Shown here: one piece after another, positions 9,591 through 18,206 of the stretch | Layout of the letters: every line of letters starts with the position of its first letter | How positions within the stretch are numbered: position 1 is the stretch's first letter | NCBI GenBank assembly: GCA_036159995.1 | Contig: JAYYEI010000047.1 | Span: 1 to 64,000 of the forward strand | Direction of reading: 5' to 3' | DNA length: 64,000 nt | DNA from: UBA8752 sp036159995 | GTDB lineage: Bacteria; Bacteroidota; Bacteroidia; Flavobacteriales_D; Sanyastnellaceae | The notes under the pieces: generated by a model | Told to the model about the DNA's origin: nothing | Databases searched by the model: none | What the model saw: only the letters and a program-made list of their open reading frames with translations | Position numbers and translations under genes: made by a program

Positions 9591-10613
9591 TCAGACCGCG
9601 GGAAGCACATTGACCTCCCGCTCGAGGGCCACCCCAAACCGGGCGTGGACATCCGCCTGAATGTCTTCGGCAAGCTTCACGAGATCCGCCCCCGCTGCCC
9701 CGCCGCGGTGCACGAGCACGAGGGCCTGGCGGTCGTGCACACCATGGGTGCCCCGGTCGTGCCCCTTCCATCCGGCCTGGTCGATGAGCCAACCGGCCGC
9801 CACCTTCACCCCGTTCGGAGCCGGATAATTCGGTACCTCCGGGTGGGCCGCCTTCAAGGCACCGAAGGCCTCCCCGGTCAGCACCGGATTCTTGAAGAAG
9901 CTGCCGGCATTGCCGATGACCGCCGGGTCCGGGAGTTTGCTCCGGCGGATGCGGATCACCGCCTCGGACACACTTCGGGGATCGGGTTCCTGCACACCGG
10001 CCGCCTCGAGTTCCTGCCGGATGGCCCCATATCCGAGCCGCAGGTCCGGAACGAGGGGAAGACGGAAGGTGACGTGGGTGATCACGAATTGCCCCCTCAG
10101 GGCCCGCTTGAAGACACTCTCGCGATAGCCGAAGGCGCACTCGGCGTGGTCGAAGGTGCGAACCTCCCCCGTGGCGATCTCCACCGCCTCCAGCGACTCG
10201 AAGCGCTCCTCGAGTTCCACCCCGTACGCCCCGATGTTCTGCATCGGACCCGCCCCGGTGCTCCCGGGAATGAGCGACAGGTTCTCGAGGCCAAACCAGT
10301 CCCGGTTGAGGCTCTCCATGACGAGGTCATGCCAAACCACCCCGGCGCCCACGCGCACCCGAACGGAATCGGCATCCCGCCCCACCTCGTTGATGCCCTC
10401 GATGCCGAGGCGCAGGACGAGGCCCGGGAGGTCGCCGGTCAAGAGCACATTGCTGCCGCCGCCGAGGACGTGCAGAGGACAATCCTGCTGGCGCTGCCAT
10501 TCCAAGGCTTCGCGCACGGCCTCCACAGAACCGCAGGAAACGAAATGCTCAGCGATAGAGGGCAAACCAAAGGTGGTCAGGTCGGCCAGTGAACGGTGGG
10601 ATTCCAGCTGCAC
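9591..10613 (-). CDS. murB: UDP-N-acetylmuramate dehydrogenase MurB
   Basis: MurB reduces UDP-N-acetylglucosamine enolpyruvate to UDP-N-acetylmuramate with NADPH and FAD in cytoplasmic peptidoglycan precursor synthesis. The 340-residue protein carries the FAD-binding segment GGGSNVLL (51-58), the signature LIPGSTGAGPMQNIGAYG (114-131), YRES (163-166) and the region of the catalytic serine NAGSFFKNP (235-243). The presence of YRES and the length suit the longer, type I MurB (E. coli-like). No ATG is available upstream of a stop, so translation must start at the GTG at 10613, which gives a normal N-terminus. The 39 bases to the small upstream gene on the same strand hold nothing else. Confidence 0.95.
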   Translation of the reverse strand: MQLESHRSLADLTTFGLPSIAEHFVSCGSVEAVREALEWQRQQDCPLHVLGGGSNVLLTGDLPGLVLRLGIEGINEVGRDADSVRVRVGAGVVWHDLVMESLNRDWFGLENLSLIPGSTGAGPMQNIGAYGVELEERFESLEAVEIATGEVRTFDHAECAFGYRESVFKRALRGQFVITHVTFRLPLVPDLRLGYGAIRQELEAAGVQEPDPRSVSEAVIRIRRSKLPDPAVIGNAGSFFKNPVLTGEAFGALKAAHPEVPNYPAPNGVKVAAGWLIDQAGWKGHDRGTHGVHDRQALVLVHRGGAAGADLVKLAEDIQADVHARFGVALEREVNVLPAV

Positions 10614-10652
10614 GTCACGAAGTAACGGCGCGGAGGCCGTCGTCAGTCTGCC

Positions 10653-10916
10653 TCAGGAGAGGGGTTCCAACGTCTCGATGTTCCTCACCGCTTCCGCATA
10701 CTCCTCCGCCTCCATCCGGACCAGCCACCCGGCCTCGACCCGCTCGAGCAGGGAGGTCACATGCAGCCGGTCCGCATAGGTCTTGACCTCCAGCACATGC
10801 ATGCGATACCGACGGCCAATCCTCTGGTGTTCCACCATCCGGTCCGGCCCGGTCAGCGCGTACAGCGTGGTGCCATCAGGCGTGGCAAACCAGGAGGGAG
10901 TGAACGGCGTGTCCAT
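10653..10916 (-). CDS. Small hypothetical protein (87 aa)
   Basis: This is an 87-residue soluble protein that I do not recognise. It has no signal peptide or membrane segment. The sequence is balanced and codon use resembles its neighbours. It starts with MDTPFTPSWFATPDGTTLYAL and contains an apparent beta-rich N-terminal half and a charged helix (RMEAEEYAEAVRNIETLEP). The start at 10916 is preceded on its own strand by an AT-rich box (TTAATTTTCG, about 10920-10929), the kind of sequence seen just ahead of several other first genes in this window. That supports it as real and as the promoter-proximal gene of a unit with murB. Its divergent neighbour is the TlpA-like lipoprotein, 49 bases away. 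Function is unknown. Confidence 0.6.
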   Translation of the reverse strand: MDTPFTPSWFATPDGTTLYALTGPDRMVEHQRIGRRYRMHVLEVKTYADRLHVTSLLERVEAGWLVRMEAEEYAEAVRNIETLEPLS

Positions 10917-10965
10917 GTGCGAAAATTAACGGGCACACCGCCTCCGTTTTTCGGAACTTCAAACC

Positions 10966-11499
10966 ATGAGACCTGCCGCTGCCCTCTCTCTCTCCGTCCT
11001 CGCCTTGTCGATGCTCTGTGGATGTGCCTCGTCCCAGGAACCGGACCGCGGATACCGCGTGGCCGTGGGCGACCCCGTTCCGGAATTCAATTTGACGGAC
11101 CTGGACGGGCGCACCTGGTCGAGCGAGGGACTCAAGGGGTCGGTCTACATCCTCCAGTTCACCGCCTCCTGGTGCGGCGTCTGCCGCAAGGAAATGCCGC
11201 ACCTCGAAGAGCGGGTCTGGCAGCGCTTCAAGGACGACGGGCTCCAACTGCTCGGCGTGGACCTCGACGAACCGGCCGCCAAGATCCAGGGCCTCGTGGA
11301 CGACACCGGCGTGACCTACCCGGTGTGCCTCGACCCCGGCGGGGCCCTCTTTGCCGAGGTGACCGTCCCCAAGGCCGGCGTCACGCGCAATGTCGTCGTC
11401 GACCGCGAGGGGAACATCGCGTTCCTGACCCGGTTGTTCGATGAGGCGGAGTTCGAGGCCATGATCACCGCCGTGGACACCCTACTCGAGGACCAGTGA
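10966..11499 (+). CDS. TlpA-like thioredoxin-fold lipoprotein
   Basis: This 177-residue protein has a signal peptide with a lipobox (MLCGC, Cys20) followed by an AhpC-TSA/TlpA-type thioredoxin domain. FTASWCGVCRKEMP places the redox pair CGVC at residues 70-73, and the expected beta strands (LLGVDLDE, GVTYPVCLDPGGALF) follow. The cis-proline region appears as VPKAGVTRNVVVD. It should act as a thiol-disulfide reductase or oxidase on the periplasmic face of a membrane. Substrates are unknown. It heads an apparent run with the TPR gene (one-base TGATG overlap), the AddB-like nuclease and possibly the glycosyltransferase genes. The sequence just before its ATG closely matches that before the MbnP-like gene. 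Confidence 0.85.
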   Translation: MRPAAALSLSVLALSMLCGCASSQEPDRGYRVAVGDPVPEFNLTDLDGRTWSSEGLKGSVYILQFTASWCGVCRKEMPHLEERVWQRFKDDGLQLLGVDLDEPAAKIQGLVDDTGVTYPVCLDPGGALFAEVTVPKAGVTRNVVVDREGNIAFLTRLFDEAEFEAMITAVDTLLEDQ

Positions 11500-12098
11500 T
11501 GACACCCGGACAACAGGACACGCGACGCCGCGCCGAAGCGCATTACCAAGCTGGGGAATGGGCCCCGGCCCTCTCGGAATTCGACACCCTGCTCTCCGAA
11601 GGGGTGCGGGATGGAGACCTGTTGCATGACCGCGCCGTCTGCATCTTCCAACTCGGTCGCCAGAAGGAGGCCCTCCAGCAACTCGATGAGGCCGTGGCCC
11701 TCGAGCCGGACAACCCCTACCGCTACTCGTCCCGGGCCTGGATCCGGGCCGCCCTCAAGGATGTCGACGGTGCCATTGAGGATTACCGGAAGGCGCTCGA
11801 GCTCGATCCCGACGACGCCATCACCCTCAACAACCTCGGCCTGCTCGAAGAACAATACGGCATGCGCAAGGCGGCGCAGGAAAAATTCAAGCGGGCGGAC
11901 ACCCTCATGGGCATCCTCCGCGACGCAGGAGTGGATCCGGCAGACGCCCCGGAGCCCTCCGCGGACGACCGCCCCGCCGAGACTGCCGCCAAGCCCGCGA
12001 CCCCGCCCACCTTGTTGGGCGAAATCAAGGCCGTCTTCACCACACCGGAGCGCCGCCGCGACTTCGTGCGGTTCCTTAAGAACGGCCTCCGCCCATGA
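11499..12098 (+). CDS. Tetratricopeptide-repeat protein
   Basis: This protein of 199 residues contains about three consecutive TPR units between residues 5 and 125. They show the usual pattern of an alpha pair ending in a Pro or Asp turn (AVALEPDNPYRYSSRAWI, ALELDPDDAITLNNLGLL). The C-terminal third is acidic and Pro/Ala-rich, then ends in a short basic amphipathic stretch. There is no signal peptide, so it is cytoplasmic and probably a protein-interaction scaffold. The ATG at 11499 shares its A with the stop of the preceding TlpA-like gene. Its own stop overlaps the start of the AddB-like nuclease (ATGA). The coupling to the nuclease is clear, but no functional link is known to me. A GTG three bases upstream is the alternative start. 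Confidence 0.85.
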   Translation: MTPGQQDTRRRAEAHYQAGEWAPALSEFDTLLSEGVRDGDLLHDRAVCIFQLGRQKEALQQLDEAVALEPDNPYRYSSRAWIRAALKDVDGAIEDYRKALELDPDDAITLNNLGLLEEQYGMRKAAQEKFKRADTLMGILRDAGVDPADAPEPSADDRPAETAAKPATPPTLLGEIKAVFTTPERRRDFVRFLKNGLRP

Positions 12099-14911
12099 TT
12101 GATGAAGGGGACTTCCTCGGCGGGCTCATGGCCCGGATCCGGAAGCGCCCCACCGCGGAGTGGTCGTCGCTGACCGTTCTGCTTCCCGGCCGCCGGGCCG
12201 CACGCAAGATGGCCGACGCCCTCGCCCGGGACACTCCTCCGGGCACCTGGCTGCCCCGGTTCACCACCCTCGGCGAATGGGCGGGCGAGCAACTGGGCCT
12301 CACTTGTCCCCCCAAGCTCGAGCTCCTCGTGGAATTGCAACAAGTGGCCGAGGCCAGCCGGGCCACGCTGACCCTGCCGGAGTGGTCCTCCTTCGAACGG
12401 TTCCAACCCTGGGGGCTCGCTGCCTTGGGCGACTTCAACACCATTGACCACCACCTCCTGGAGGCCCGTCAGGTGTTCCGGGACCTGCGCAACATCAAGG
12501 ACATCGAGTCGTGGAGCTTCGGCGAACCCGAGCTTCGGCCGGGGCAGTTGCGGTTCCTCGAACAATGGAACTCCCTGCTTCCGCTGTATTCCGCCTTCCA
12601 TGCCCACCTCGACAGCCGCCATGCGACCACCACGGCCCACCTCCTGCGGCGCATGGTCGAGGAAGACGGCTGGCTGGGGCGGGTCACCGGGGAGGTCTGG
12701 ATTGCTGGGGCCAACGCCATGACGCCGGCCGAGCGACGGACCGTGGAGCGCCTCGTCCGGGCCGGCAAGGGCCATTGGATCTGGGACACCGATGTGTCCT
12801 ACGTGCGCAACCGAATGGAAGCCGGGCGATTCATCCGGGAAATGGTGCCGGAAAGCCAATGGGGCGAGCTGCCCCACCCCATGGCTGACGCCACCCGCGG
12901 AGACGGAGTCGGACGGGAATGGCGGATGATCACCTGCAGCTCGCGCACCCTGCAAGCCCAATACGTCCGGCACATCCTCGAAGAAGCCGGCGACCGGTCC
13001 CTCGACCGTGTCGCCATCGTGCTGCCCTCAGCCGACCTCGCCCCCACGGTGCTCACCGCCCTGCCGCCGGAAGCCGGCCAGGTCAATCTCACCATGGGCA
13101 TTCCCCTGGACAAAACCCCTCTCCGCAGCTTCCTCTCCATCCTGCTCGGGCTGCACGGGGACCGCGGCCGGCTGCACCACAGCCGCCTCAAGGCCCTGCT
13201 GGCCCACCCGTTTGCCCGGGTCCTCCAACCTGCCGCCGCCGCGCGCATCGAAGCCCTGTCCCAGATGGCAGCCCGCAAGACCTGGATCCGCATCACCGAA
13301 GACGACCTGACGGACTTTCCTGCGGTGAGCGAGGCCCTCAATCCGTGGTGGAAGGCCCGCGACCACGCCCGCGACCACCGGGACGATGGCACCTCGGTCG
13401 TTCTCGAAGCCGTGGCCGCCTGGTCCGTGGTCGCGGAAGACGACATCCGCGATCCTTGGCTGTCGGCTGCCTGGGCTGGATTTCGGGACATCGTGGCCCT
13501 GCACATCCGGTGCGTGGAGCGCCTCGGGCGCGAACCCGAACTGTCCGATGCCCGAGCCCAGCTGCAGCGGTGGATGGGACAACACGCCGTGGACCTCGAA
13601 GGCGAACCCTTCACCGGCCTGCAGGTGCTGGGCCTGTTGGAAAGCCGGGGGCTCGATTTCGACGAGGTCTTCGTGCTCGACGTCAACGAAGGCATCCTGC
13701 CGGACGGATCTCCGCCGCCCAGCTTCATGCCGCTCGACTTGCAGCGCGCCAACAAACTGCCCGGACGGCCGGAGCGGGACGGCATCTTCGCCGCCTACCT
13801 CCACCGCCTGCTGCACCGGGCCCGCACCGTTCACCTCGTGCACGTGGGCGCCGACCTCGGAGACGGCGGAACAGAACCCAGCCGCCACATCGCCCAATTG
13901 ACCCGGTGGGCAGGAGAGTCCCTGCCCGGGGTCACCGTGCGGACCCAGCATTGGTCCACCCCCCTGCCCGAACCGGCCCCACCCGTACCCGACCTCGCCT
14001 GGACCTCCCTCGCCCAGGACGCCATCGACCACATGGCCCTGAACGGCATCAGCCCCTCCGCCCTCAACCAGGCCCTGCGCTGCAACCGCCAGTTCCACTA
14101 CCGCTACATCTTCGGCTTCGGGGAAGCGGCCTCCGTGGAGGAGCACCTGGAAGCAAGCACCATCGGCTCGGTCATCCACAAAGCCATCGAAATCGGGCTG
14201 GGCCAGGCCGTCGGGAAACAACTCCACCCCCATCACCTTGAAGCACTGCGGGACCAGATCCGTCCGCGGTTGGAAGAGGCCCTGCTTTCCGTGAAGGAGG
14301 GCGCCCGCATCGACGTGGGAGAAAACGTCCTCATCCTCCGCATGGCCGCCACGATGGTGGGCCGGTGGGTGCGGGAGGAACTCGAGGCGTGGACACGCGA
14401 CGAAACCGTCCACCTCGTGGGCATGGAAGCCCCCTTGCGGCGGACGTTCGCCCTGTCCGATGGGAGCCAGGTCACGTTCTATGGCCTCGCCGACCGCGTC
14501 GAAAAGCGGGAGCGCGGTGGCCGGGTCACCTGGCACGTCCTCGACTACAAGACCGGCAAGGTGGAAGGGAAGGACCTCCGGCTGAAGGACGACTGGGAGG
14601 AAAAGCTCGCCGACGGCCAGCATGACAAGGCCCTCCAGCTCCTGCTCTACGCCGCCATGCTCCGGGCCAGCCACCCGGAGGCAGACCGCATCCGTCCCTC
14701 CATCCGGGCCGGACGCAAGGGCGATGGCGACAAGTCCAGCCTGCTCACCCTGTCCTGGCAGGGGGAGTCCGACCTCGGACCGGAACACGACCGCCGGCTC
14801 CAAACCTGGCTCGAGGGCGTTGTCCACGTCCTCCGCCCACACGAGCACGATGTCGACATCCGGCACAACACCGACAGCCGGTACTGCGCGGATTGCCTCG
14901 TGCTGGAGTAG
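12095..14911 (+). CDS. AddB-like PD-(D/E)XK nuclease/inactivated helicase
   Basis: This 938-residue protein has the layout of Bacteroidota AddB-like proteins: a helicase-related N-terminal part without a clear Walker A motif, and a C-terminal PD-(D/E)XK nuclease. The nuclease signature is seen in WHVLDYKTGKVEGKDL (D and K catalytic residues) and in DKALQLLLYAAML, the downstream Q-Y helix. A cysteine at RCNRQFHYRY near the start of the nuclease region and the pair CADC at the C-terminus resemble the iron-sulfur cluster ligands of AddB nucleases, although the number of visible cysteines is small. It would work with the UvrD/AddA-like helicase whose N-terminus is at 1-183. It is coupled to the TPR gene by ATGA. 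The glycosyltransferase begins 9 bases after its stop. Confidence 0.85.
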   Translation: MIDEGDFLGGLMARIRKRPTAEWSSLTVLLPGRRAARKMADALARDTPPGTWLPRFTTLGEWAGEQLGLTCPPKLELLVELQQVAEASRATLTLPEWSSFERFQPWGLAALGDFNTIDHHLLEARQVFRDLRNIKDIESWSFGEPELRPGQLRFLEQWNSLLPLYSAFHAHLDSRHATTTAHLLRRMVEEDGWLGRVTGEVWIAGANAMTPAERRTVERLVRAGKGHWIWDTDVSYVRNRMEAGRFIREMVPESQWGELPHPMADATRGDGVGREWRMITCSSRTLQAQYVRHILEEAGDRSLDRVAIVLPSADLAPTVLTALPPEAGQVNLTMGIPLDKTPLRSFLSILLGLHGDRGRLHHSRLKALLAHPFARVLQPAAAARIEALSQMAARKTWIRITEDDLTDFPAVSEALNPWWKARDHARDHRDDGTSVVLEAVAAWSVVAEDDIRDPWLSAAWAGFRDIVALHIRCVERLGREPELSDARAQLQRWMGQHAVDLEGEPFTGLQVLGLLESRGLDFDEVFVLDVNEGILPDGSPPPSFMPLDLQRANKLPGRPERDGIFAAYLHRLLHRARTVHLVHVGADLGDGGTEPSRHIAQLTRWAGESLPGVTVRTQHWSTPLPEPAPPVPDLAWTSLAQDAIDHMALNGISPSALNQALRCNRQFHYRYIFGFGEAASVEEHLEASTIGSVIHKAIEIGLGQAVGKQLHPHHLEALRDQIRPRLEEALLSVKEGARIDVGENVLILRMAATMVGRWVREELEAWTRDETVHLVGMEAPLRRTFALSDGSQVTFYGLADRVEKRERGGRVTWHVLDYKTGKVEGKDLRLKDDWEEKLADGQHDKALQLLLYAAMLRASHPEADRIRPSIRAGRKGDGDKSSLLTLSWQGESDLGPEHDRRLQTWLEGVVHVLRPHEHDVDIRHNTDSRYCADCLVLE

Positions 14912-14920
14912 ATTTCCGAC

Positions 14921-16270
14921 ATGGAGGACGGCCCCCGGACCGAAGACGAACACCCCACCGAGCGGAGGGTGCTCATCGTCGCCTACTACTGGCCTCCGGC
15001 CGGCGGACCCGGCGTCCAACGCTGGCTCAAATTCGCCAAGCACCTCCCCGACCACGGCTGGCGGCCGACGCTTCTCGTGCCCGACGGCGCGGCCTACCCC
15101 GTGCTCGACCCCTCCCTCGAGACCGAGGTGTCCGCCGATGTGGAGGTCCTCAGGGTGCCCATCTTCGAGCCCTATGAGGCGGCGCTGTCCCTGGTCCGCC
15201 GAAAAGGAGCCGAGCGCCTCGGTTCCGGCAACCGGAAATCGGGGCCGGTGGACCGGTTGGTCCGTTGGGTCCGGGGCAATGTCCTGCTGCCCGACCCCCG
15301 GGTGCTCTGGCGCAGGCCGGCCGGCCGTGCGGCCCTTCGTCACCTCCGCCAGGCGGAAGCCGACGGGCAGCCCTTCAAGGCCATGATCACCACTGGGCCA
15401 CCGCACAGTGTGCACCTGATCGGATTGGACCTTCGGAAAGCCACCAGCCTGCCCTGGATCGCCGACTTCCGGGACCCGTGGCGGGAGATGGATTACCTCG
15501 AAGACTTTCTGCCCACCGCCCGGACCCGCCGGCGGCATCGGCAGATGGAGGGTGCGGTTGTGGCCGCCTGTGACGTGGCCCTCATGACCAGCAAAGGCAT
15601 CCGCACGTCGTTCGCCGTGCACCCCGGAGCGGAGGACAAACTGCAGCTCATCCCCAACGGCTGGGACGAGGACGATGTTCCCTCCATCAGCGCCAACCGT
15701 GCGGAAACAGGGACAACGGGCGGAGCTGAGACTTGGAATCTCGGTCACTTCGGCTCGGTTTTCCCCATCCGCAACGCCCCGGGCCTCTGGGAAGGCATCG
15801 CGCGCTGGAACCGGGAGAAAGGCCGCCGCATCCACCTCCACTTCTATGGCGTGGTCAATCCCGAAGTCCGGGCCGATCTCGATCAGCACCTGCTGGACCA
15901 ATGGACCGACCACGGCTATGTTGCCCACCGCGAGGCTGTCTCCGCAATGGCCGCCATGGACGGCCTGCTCATCCTGCAGAACCGATCGGAAAGCGGCCGG
16001 CACGCCATTCCAGGCAAGGCCTTCGAATACCTCGCCCTTGGCAAGCCCATGGCGGTGGTGACCCCGTCGCCGAGCGATCTGACCGACCTGGTCGGCGAAT
16101 GGGGCTTCCCCTCCATAGGCTACGACGATGCGGACGCGGCCTTCGCCTTGCTCGAGACCCTGATGGACCACCCGGGCACTCCGGAAAACGTTCGCTCCAC
16201 CTACACCCGTCGCGCCCTCACCGCCCGTCTGGCCCAGAGCCTCGACGCCCTCACCGCAGAATCCCGCTGA
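14921..16270 (+). CDS. GT4-like glycosyltransferase
   Basis: This 449-residue protein resembles family 4-type glycosyltransferases. The N-terminal Rossmann domain starts VLIVAYYWPPAGGPGVQRW (residues 17-35), a motif common in glycosyltransferases of polysaccharide clusters, where the Gly-rich loop precedes substrate binding. The C-terminal domain contains PNGWDEDD, GHFGSVFPIRNAPGLW and the GKAFEYLALGKPMAVV region that normally contacts the nucleotide sugar. No membrane segment is evident; it should act at the cytoplasmic membrane face on a lipid-linked or surface glycan. Two bases after its stop comes a flippase gene, which supports a role in making an exported polysaccharide or lipid-linked oligosaccharide. 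Donor and acceptor are unknown. Confidence 0.85.
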   Translation: MEDGPRTEDEHPTERRVLIVAYYWPPAGGPGVQRWLKFAKHLPDHGWRPTLLVPDGAAYPVLDPSLETEVSADVEVLRVPIFEPYEAALSLVRRKGAERLGSGNRKSGPVDRLVRWVRGNVLLPDPRVLWRRPAGRAALRHLRQAEADGQPFKAMITTGPPHSVHLIGLDLRKATSLPWIADFRDPWREMDYLEDFLPTARTRRRHRQMEGAVVAACDVALMTSKGIRTSFAVHPGAEDKLQLIPNGWDEDDVPSISANRAETGTTGGAETWNLGHFGSVFPIRNAPGLWEGIARWNREKGRRIHLHFYGVVNPEVRADLDQHLLDQWTDHGYVAHREAVSAMAAMDGLLILQNRSESGRHAIPGKAFEYLALGKPMAVVTPSPSDLTDLVGEWGFPSIGYDDADAAFALLETLMDHPGTPENVRSTYTRRALTARLAQSLDALTAESR

Positions 16271-16272
16271 CC

Positions 16273-17772
16273 ATGGCCCGCCACCGCGTCCCCGTCCAAG
16301 CCCTGCGCAACTTCATGAGCATCCTGTTCGGCTTCGCCATGGGCGGCCTGAACAACCTCGTGATCCTGCCCTGGGCCTTCGCGGGCGACTTCAGCACCTG
16401 GGGCCTTGTCCGATTCTCCGCGGCCTGGGCGACCGCCCTCGGTCCGATCCTCGCCTTCGGTTCGTCCTCCTCGATGAACCGGTTCAAGGGACGATGCGGC
16501 CGGGACGGCACCCTTCCCCAACTCTACGGCACACTGGCCCAACCGGGATTGCTCCTGTTCTCGGTGCTCATCGTCGTCCCCGCCCTGCTCTTCCCGGAGA
16601 CCACCGCCGACCTGTTCGGCCTGCAGGGAAACCAGCGGGATGCCGTGCGGCCCATTGCCCTGCTCACCGGCCTGCAGACGGCCCAGATCTACTTCATCGG
16701 GTTCCTCACCTCCCGGCTGAAGACGGCGCTGGCCACCTTCGCCAAGGAGACCCTCTTCAAGGTCGGCTACCTGCTCCTTGCGCTGGCCGTCGGCTACGGC
16801 ATCGTCACCAAGCCGCAATTCCTCCCCGCCTTCATCGGTCTCTACGTCGTCGTTCTCGCCGTCCTCGTCGCGCAAGCGGTGGCCAACCGGTTCCGCATCG
16901 ACCTTCGGGGCCTTCGGGACCGGGAATTCCTGCGTTCACTTCGCCGGTATTCCGGGACGATGATCCTCGGCAACAGCGCCTGGGTCATCCTGAACCAGAT
17001 CGACATCATCATGGTCGGCCGGCTGATGTCCACCGAATGGGTGCCCCTGTTTGCCATCGCCTCCTTCATTGCCGCCGTGACCCAGATTCCCCAGCGGGCC
17101 ATCACCCGGCTGTGGCAGCCGCTCATCGCCGAGGCCATGGACCGCAAGGATCACGGGGAGGCCTGGCGGCTCGTCCGACTCAACCACCGCGCCATCCTGC
17201 TCGCATCCGGCTGGATCCTCGCCTGCATCACCGCCTGCCTGCCCGAACTCGACCACCTTCTTCCCGGCGCCTTCCAAGGGCTCGGGGCCATCATCTTCAC
17301 GGTGGGATGCTTCCGTGTCATGCAGGGCAGTGCCGCCGGCAGTTCCATCCTCATCGGACAATCGGACCACTTCCGCTGGCTCATCGCCCTGAACTGGACG
17401 ATGGTGGCCCTCGCCATTCCGCTGAATCTGGTGTTCATTCCGGATTCCGGTCTCGGCCTCGGCCTTCACGGCGCCGCCCTCGCCACCCTCATCGCCATGG
17501 GCACCTCCATCACCTTCCGGCAATGGGTCGTCTGGCGAATCTGGAAGCGGTTCACCCCCGACCTTCGTTCCCTGGGCATCGTCCTGTGTCTTGCGGTCCC
17601 CGCGGGACTTCTCATGGTCTGGACGCCCGGTCTTCACCCGCTCGTCTCTCTGTTCGTCAAAAGTGTGGGCATGACGCTTTGGGTCGCGGGAGCAGCACGG
17701 GGACTCAACCTGGCACCGGAGGCCACGGCCTTCCTGGTGAAGTCAATCGGAAAATCCAGCGGAGATCACTGA
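16273..17772 (+). CDS. Wzx-like polysaccharide/oligosaccharide flippase
   Basis: This 499-residue integral membrane protein has about 12-14 hydrophobic segments. It shows the MOP/MATE-superfamily look of polysaccharide flippases, for example GFAMGGLNNLVILPWAFAG at the start and NSAWVILNQIDIIMVGRLM near residue 240. Such proteins move lipid-linked oligosaccharides across the inner membrane. I chose the ATG at 16273, two bases after the glycosyltransferase stop, because reading further upstream would add the antisense-like, Arg/Pro-rich translation of the glycosyltransferase gene. The gene's 3' end overlaps the convergent DUF2147 gene by 7 bases. The exact substrate is unknown. Confidence 0.85.
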   Translation: MARHRVPVQALRNFMSILFGFAMGGLNNLVILPWAFAGDFSTWGLVRFSAAWATALGPILAFGSSSSMNRFKGRCGRDGTLPQLYGTLAQPGLLLFSVLIVVPALLFPETTADLFGLQGNQRDAVRPIALLTGLQTAQIYFIGFLTSRLKTALATFAKETLFKVGYLLLALAVGYGIVTKPQFLPAFIGLYVVVLAVLVAQAVANRFRIDLRGLRDREFLRSLRRYSGTMILGNSAWVILNQIDIIMVGRLMSTEWVPLFAIASFIAAVTQIPQRAITRLWQPLIAEAMDRKDHGEAWRLVRLNHRAILLASGWILACITACLPELDHLLPGAFQGLGAIIFTVGCFRVMQGSAAGSSILIGQSDHFRWLIALNWTMVALAIPLNLVFIPDSGLGLGLHGAALATLIAMGTSITFRQWVVWRIWKRFTPDLRSLGIVLCLAVPAGLLMVWTPGLHPLVSLFVKSVGMTLWVAGAARGLNLAPEATAFLVKSIGKSSGDH

Positions 17773-18197
17773 CGGATCCACTCTTGCGTGCGATACAGGA
17801 ACCCCCAGTATCCCCGCACCTTGAGCACATCCGGTTCGCCCTCCTCAAACCACATCTTGCAGTCGTAGATGCGGCCGTTCTTCGGGTCGCAGATGGTGCC
17901 CTCGTCCCATTCGCCCTCCTCAGCGACCATGTCGCGGACGATCTGCATGCCGAGCACGCGCTGGTCCTTTCGGTCATCACCACACTTGTCACAGTGCGGA
18001 TCCTGGTCCTCGTCCGGCAGGCGGAACAGCTCCACAACCGTTCCATAGTAGCGCCCGTCCTCTTCCGTGATCTCCACGATGCTCTTCACCCGGCCTTCGA
18101 TTTCGTCGTCGATGGTCTTCCATTTGCCGGTGAGGCTCTGGGCAGAAAGAGAAACGGTCAGGGCCGTCAAGGCGGCGGTGAGGACGAGACGAATCAT
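17766..18197 (-). CDS. DUF2147 family secreted protein
   Basis: This 143-residue protein has a signal peptide (cleavage near LSAQ, residue 20) followed by the DUF2147 fold. It starts LTGKWKTIDDE, continues KSIVEITEEDGRYYGTVV and ends DVLKVRGYWGFLYRTQEW. The family is a lipocalin-like periplasmic protein of unknown role, common in Bacteroidota and Proteobacteria. Two cysteines in HCDKCGDD (about residues 68-75) and two more in ICDPKNGRIYDC may form disulfides. It lies 9 bases upstream of the YihY stop on the same strand, so it may be the last gene after nadC-yihY. Its C-terminal codons overlap the flippase on the other strand. An AT-rich box (TTAATTTCAT) precedes the ATG closely, which suggests its own promoter. 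Confidence 0.88.
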   Translation of the reverse strand: MIRLVLTAALTALTVSLSAQSLTGKWKTIDDEIEGRVKSIVEITEEDGRYYGTVVELFRLPDEDQDPHCDKCGDDRKDQRVLGMQIVRDMVAEEGEWDEGTICDPKNGRIYDCKMWFEEGEPDVLKVRGYWGFLYRTQEWIRQ

Positions 18198-18206
18198 GGG
18201 ATGAAA

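Noticed and set aside
13028..16171. Minus-strand frame of about 1,050 codons opposite the nuclease and glycosyltransferase genes
   Set aside because: Low-information Gly/Val/Glu/Arg-rich translation, antisense to two recognisable genes, with no domain.
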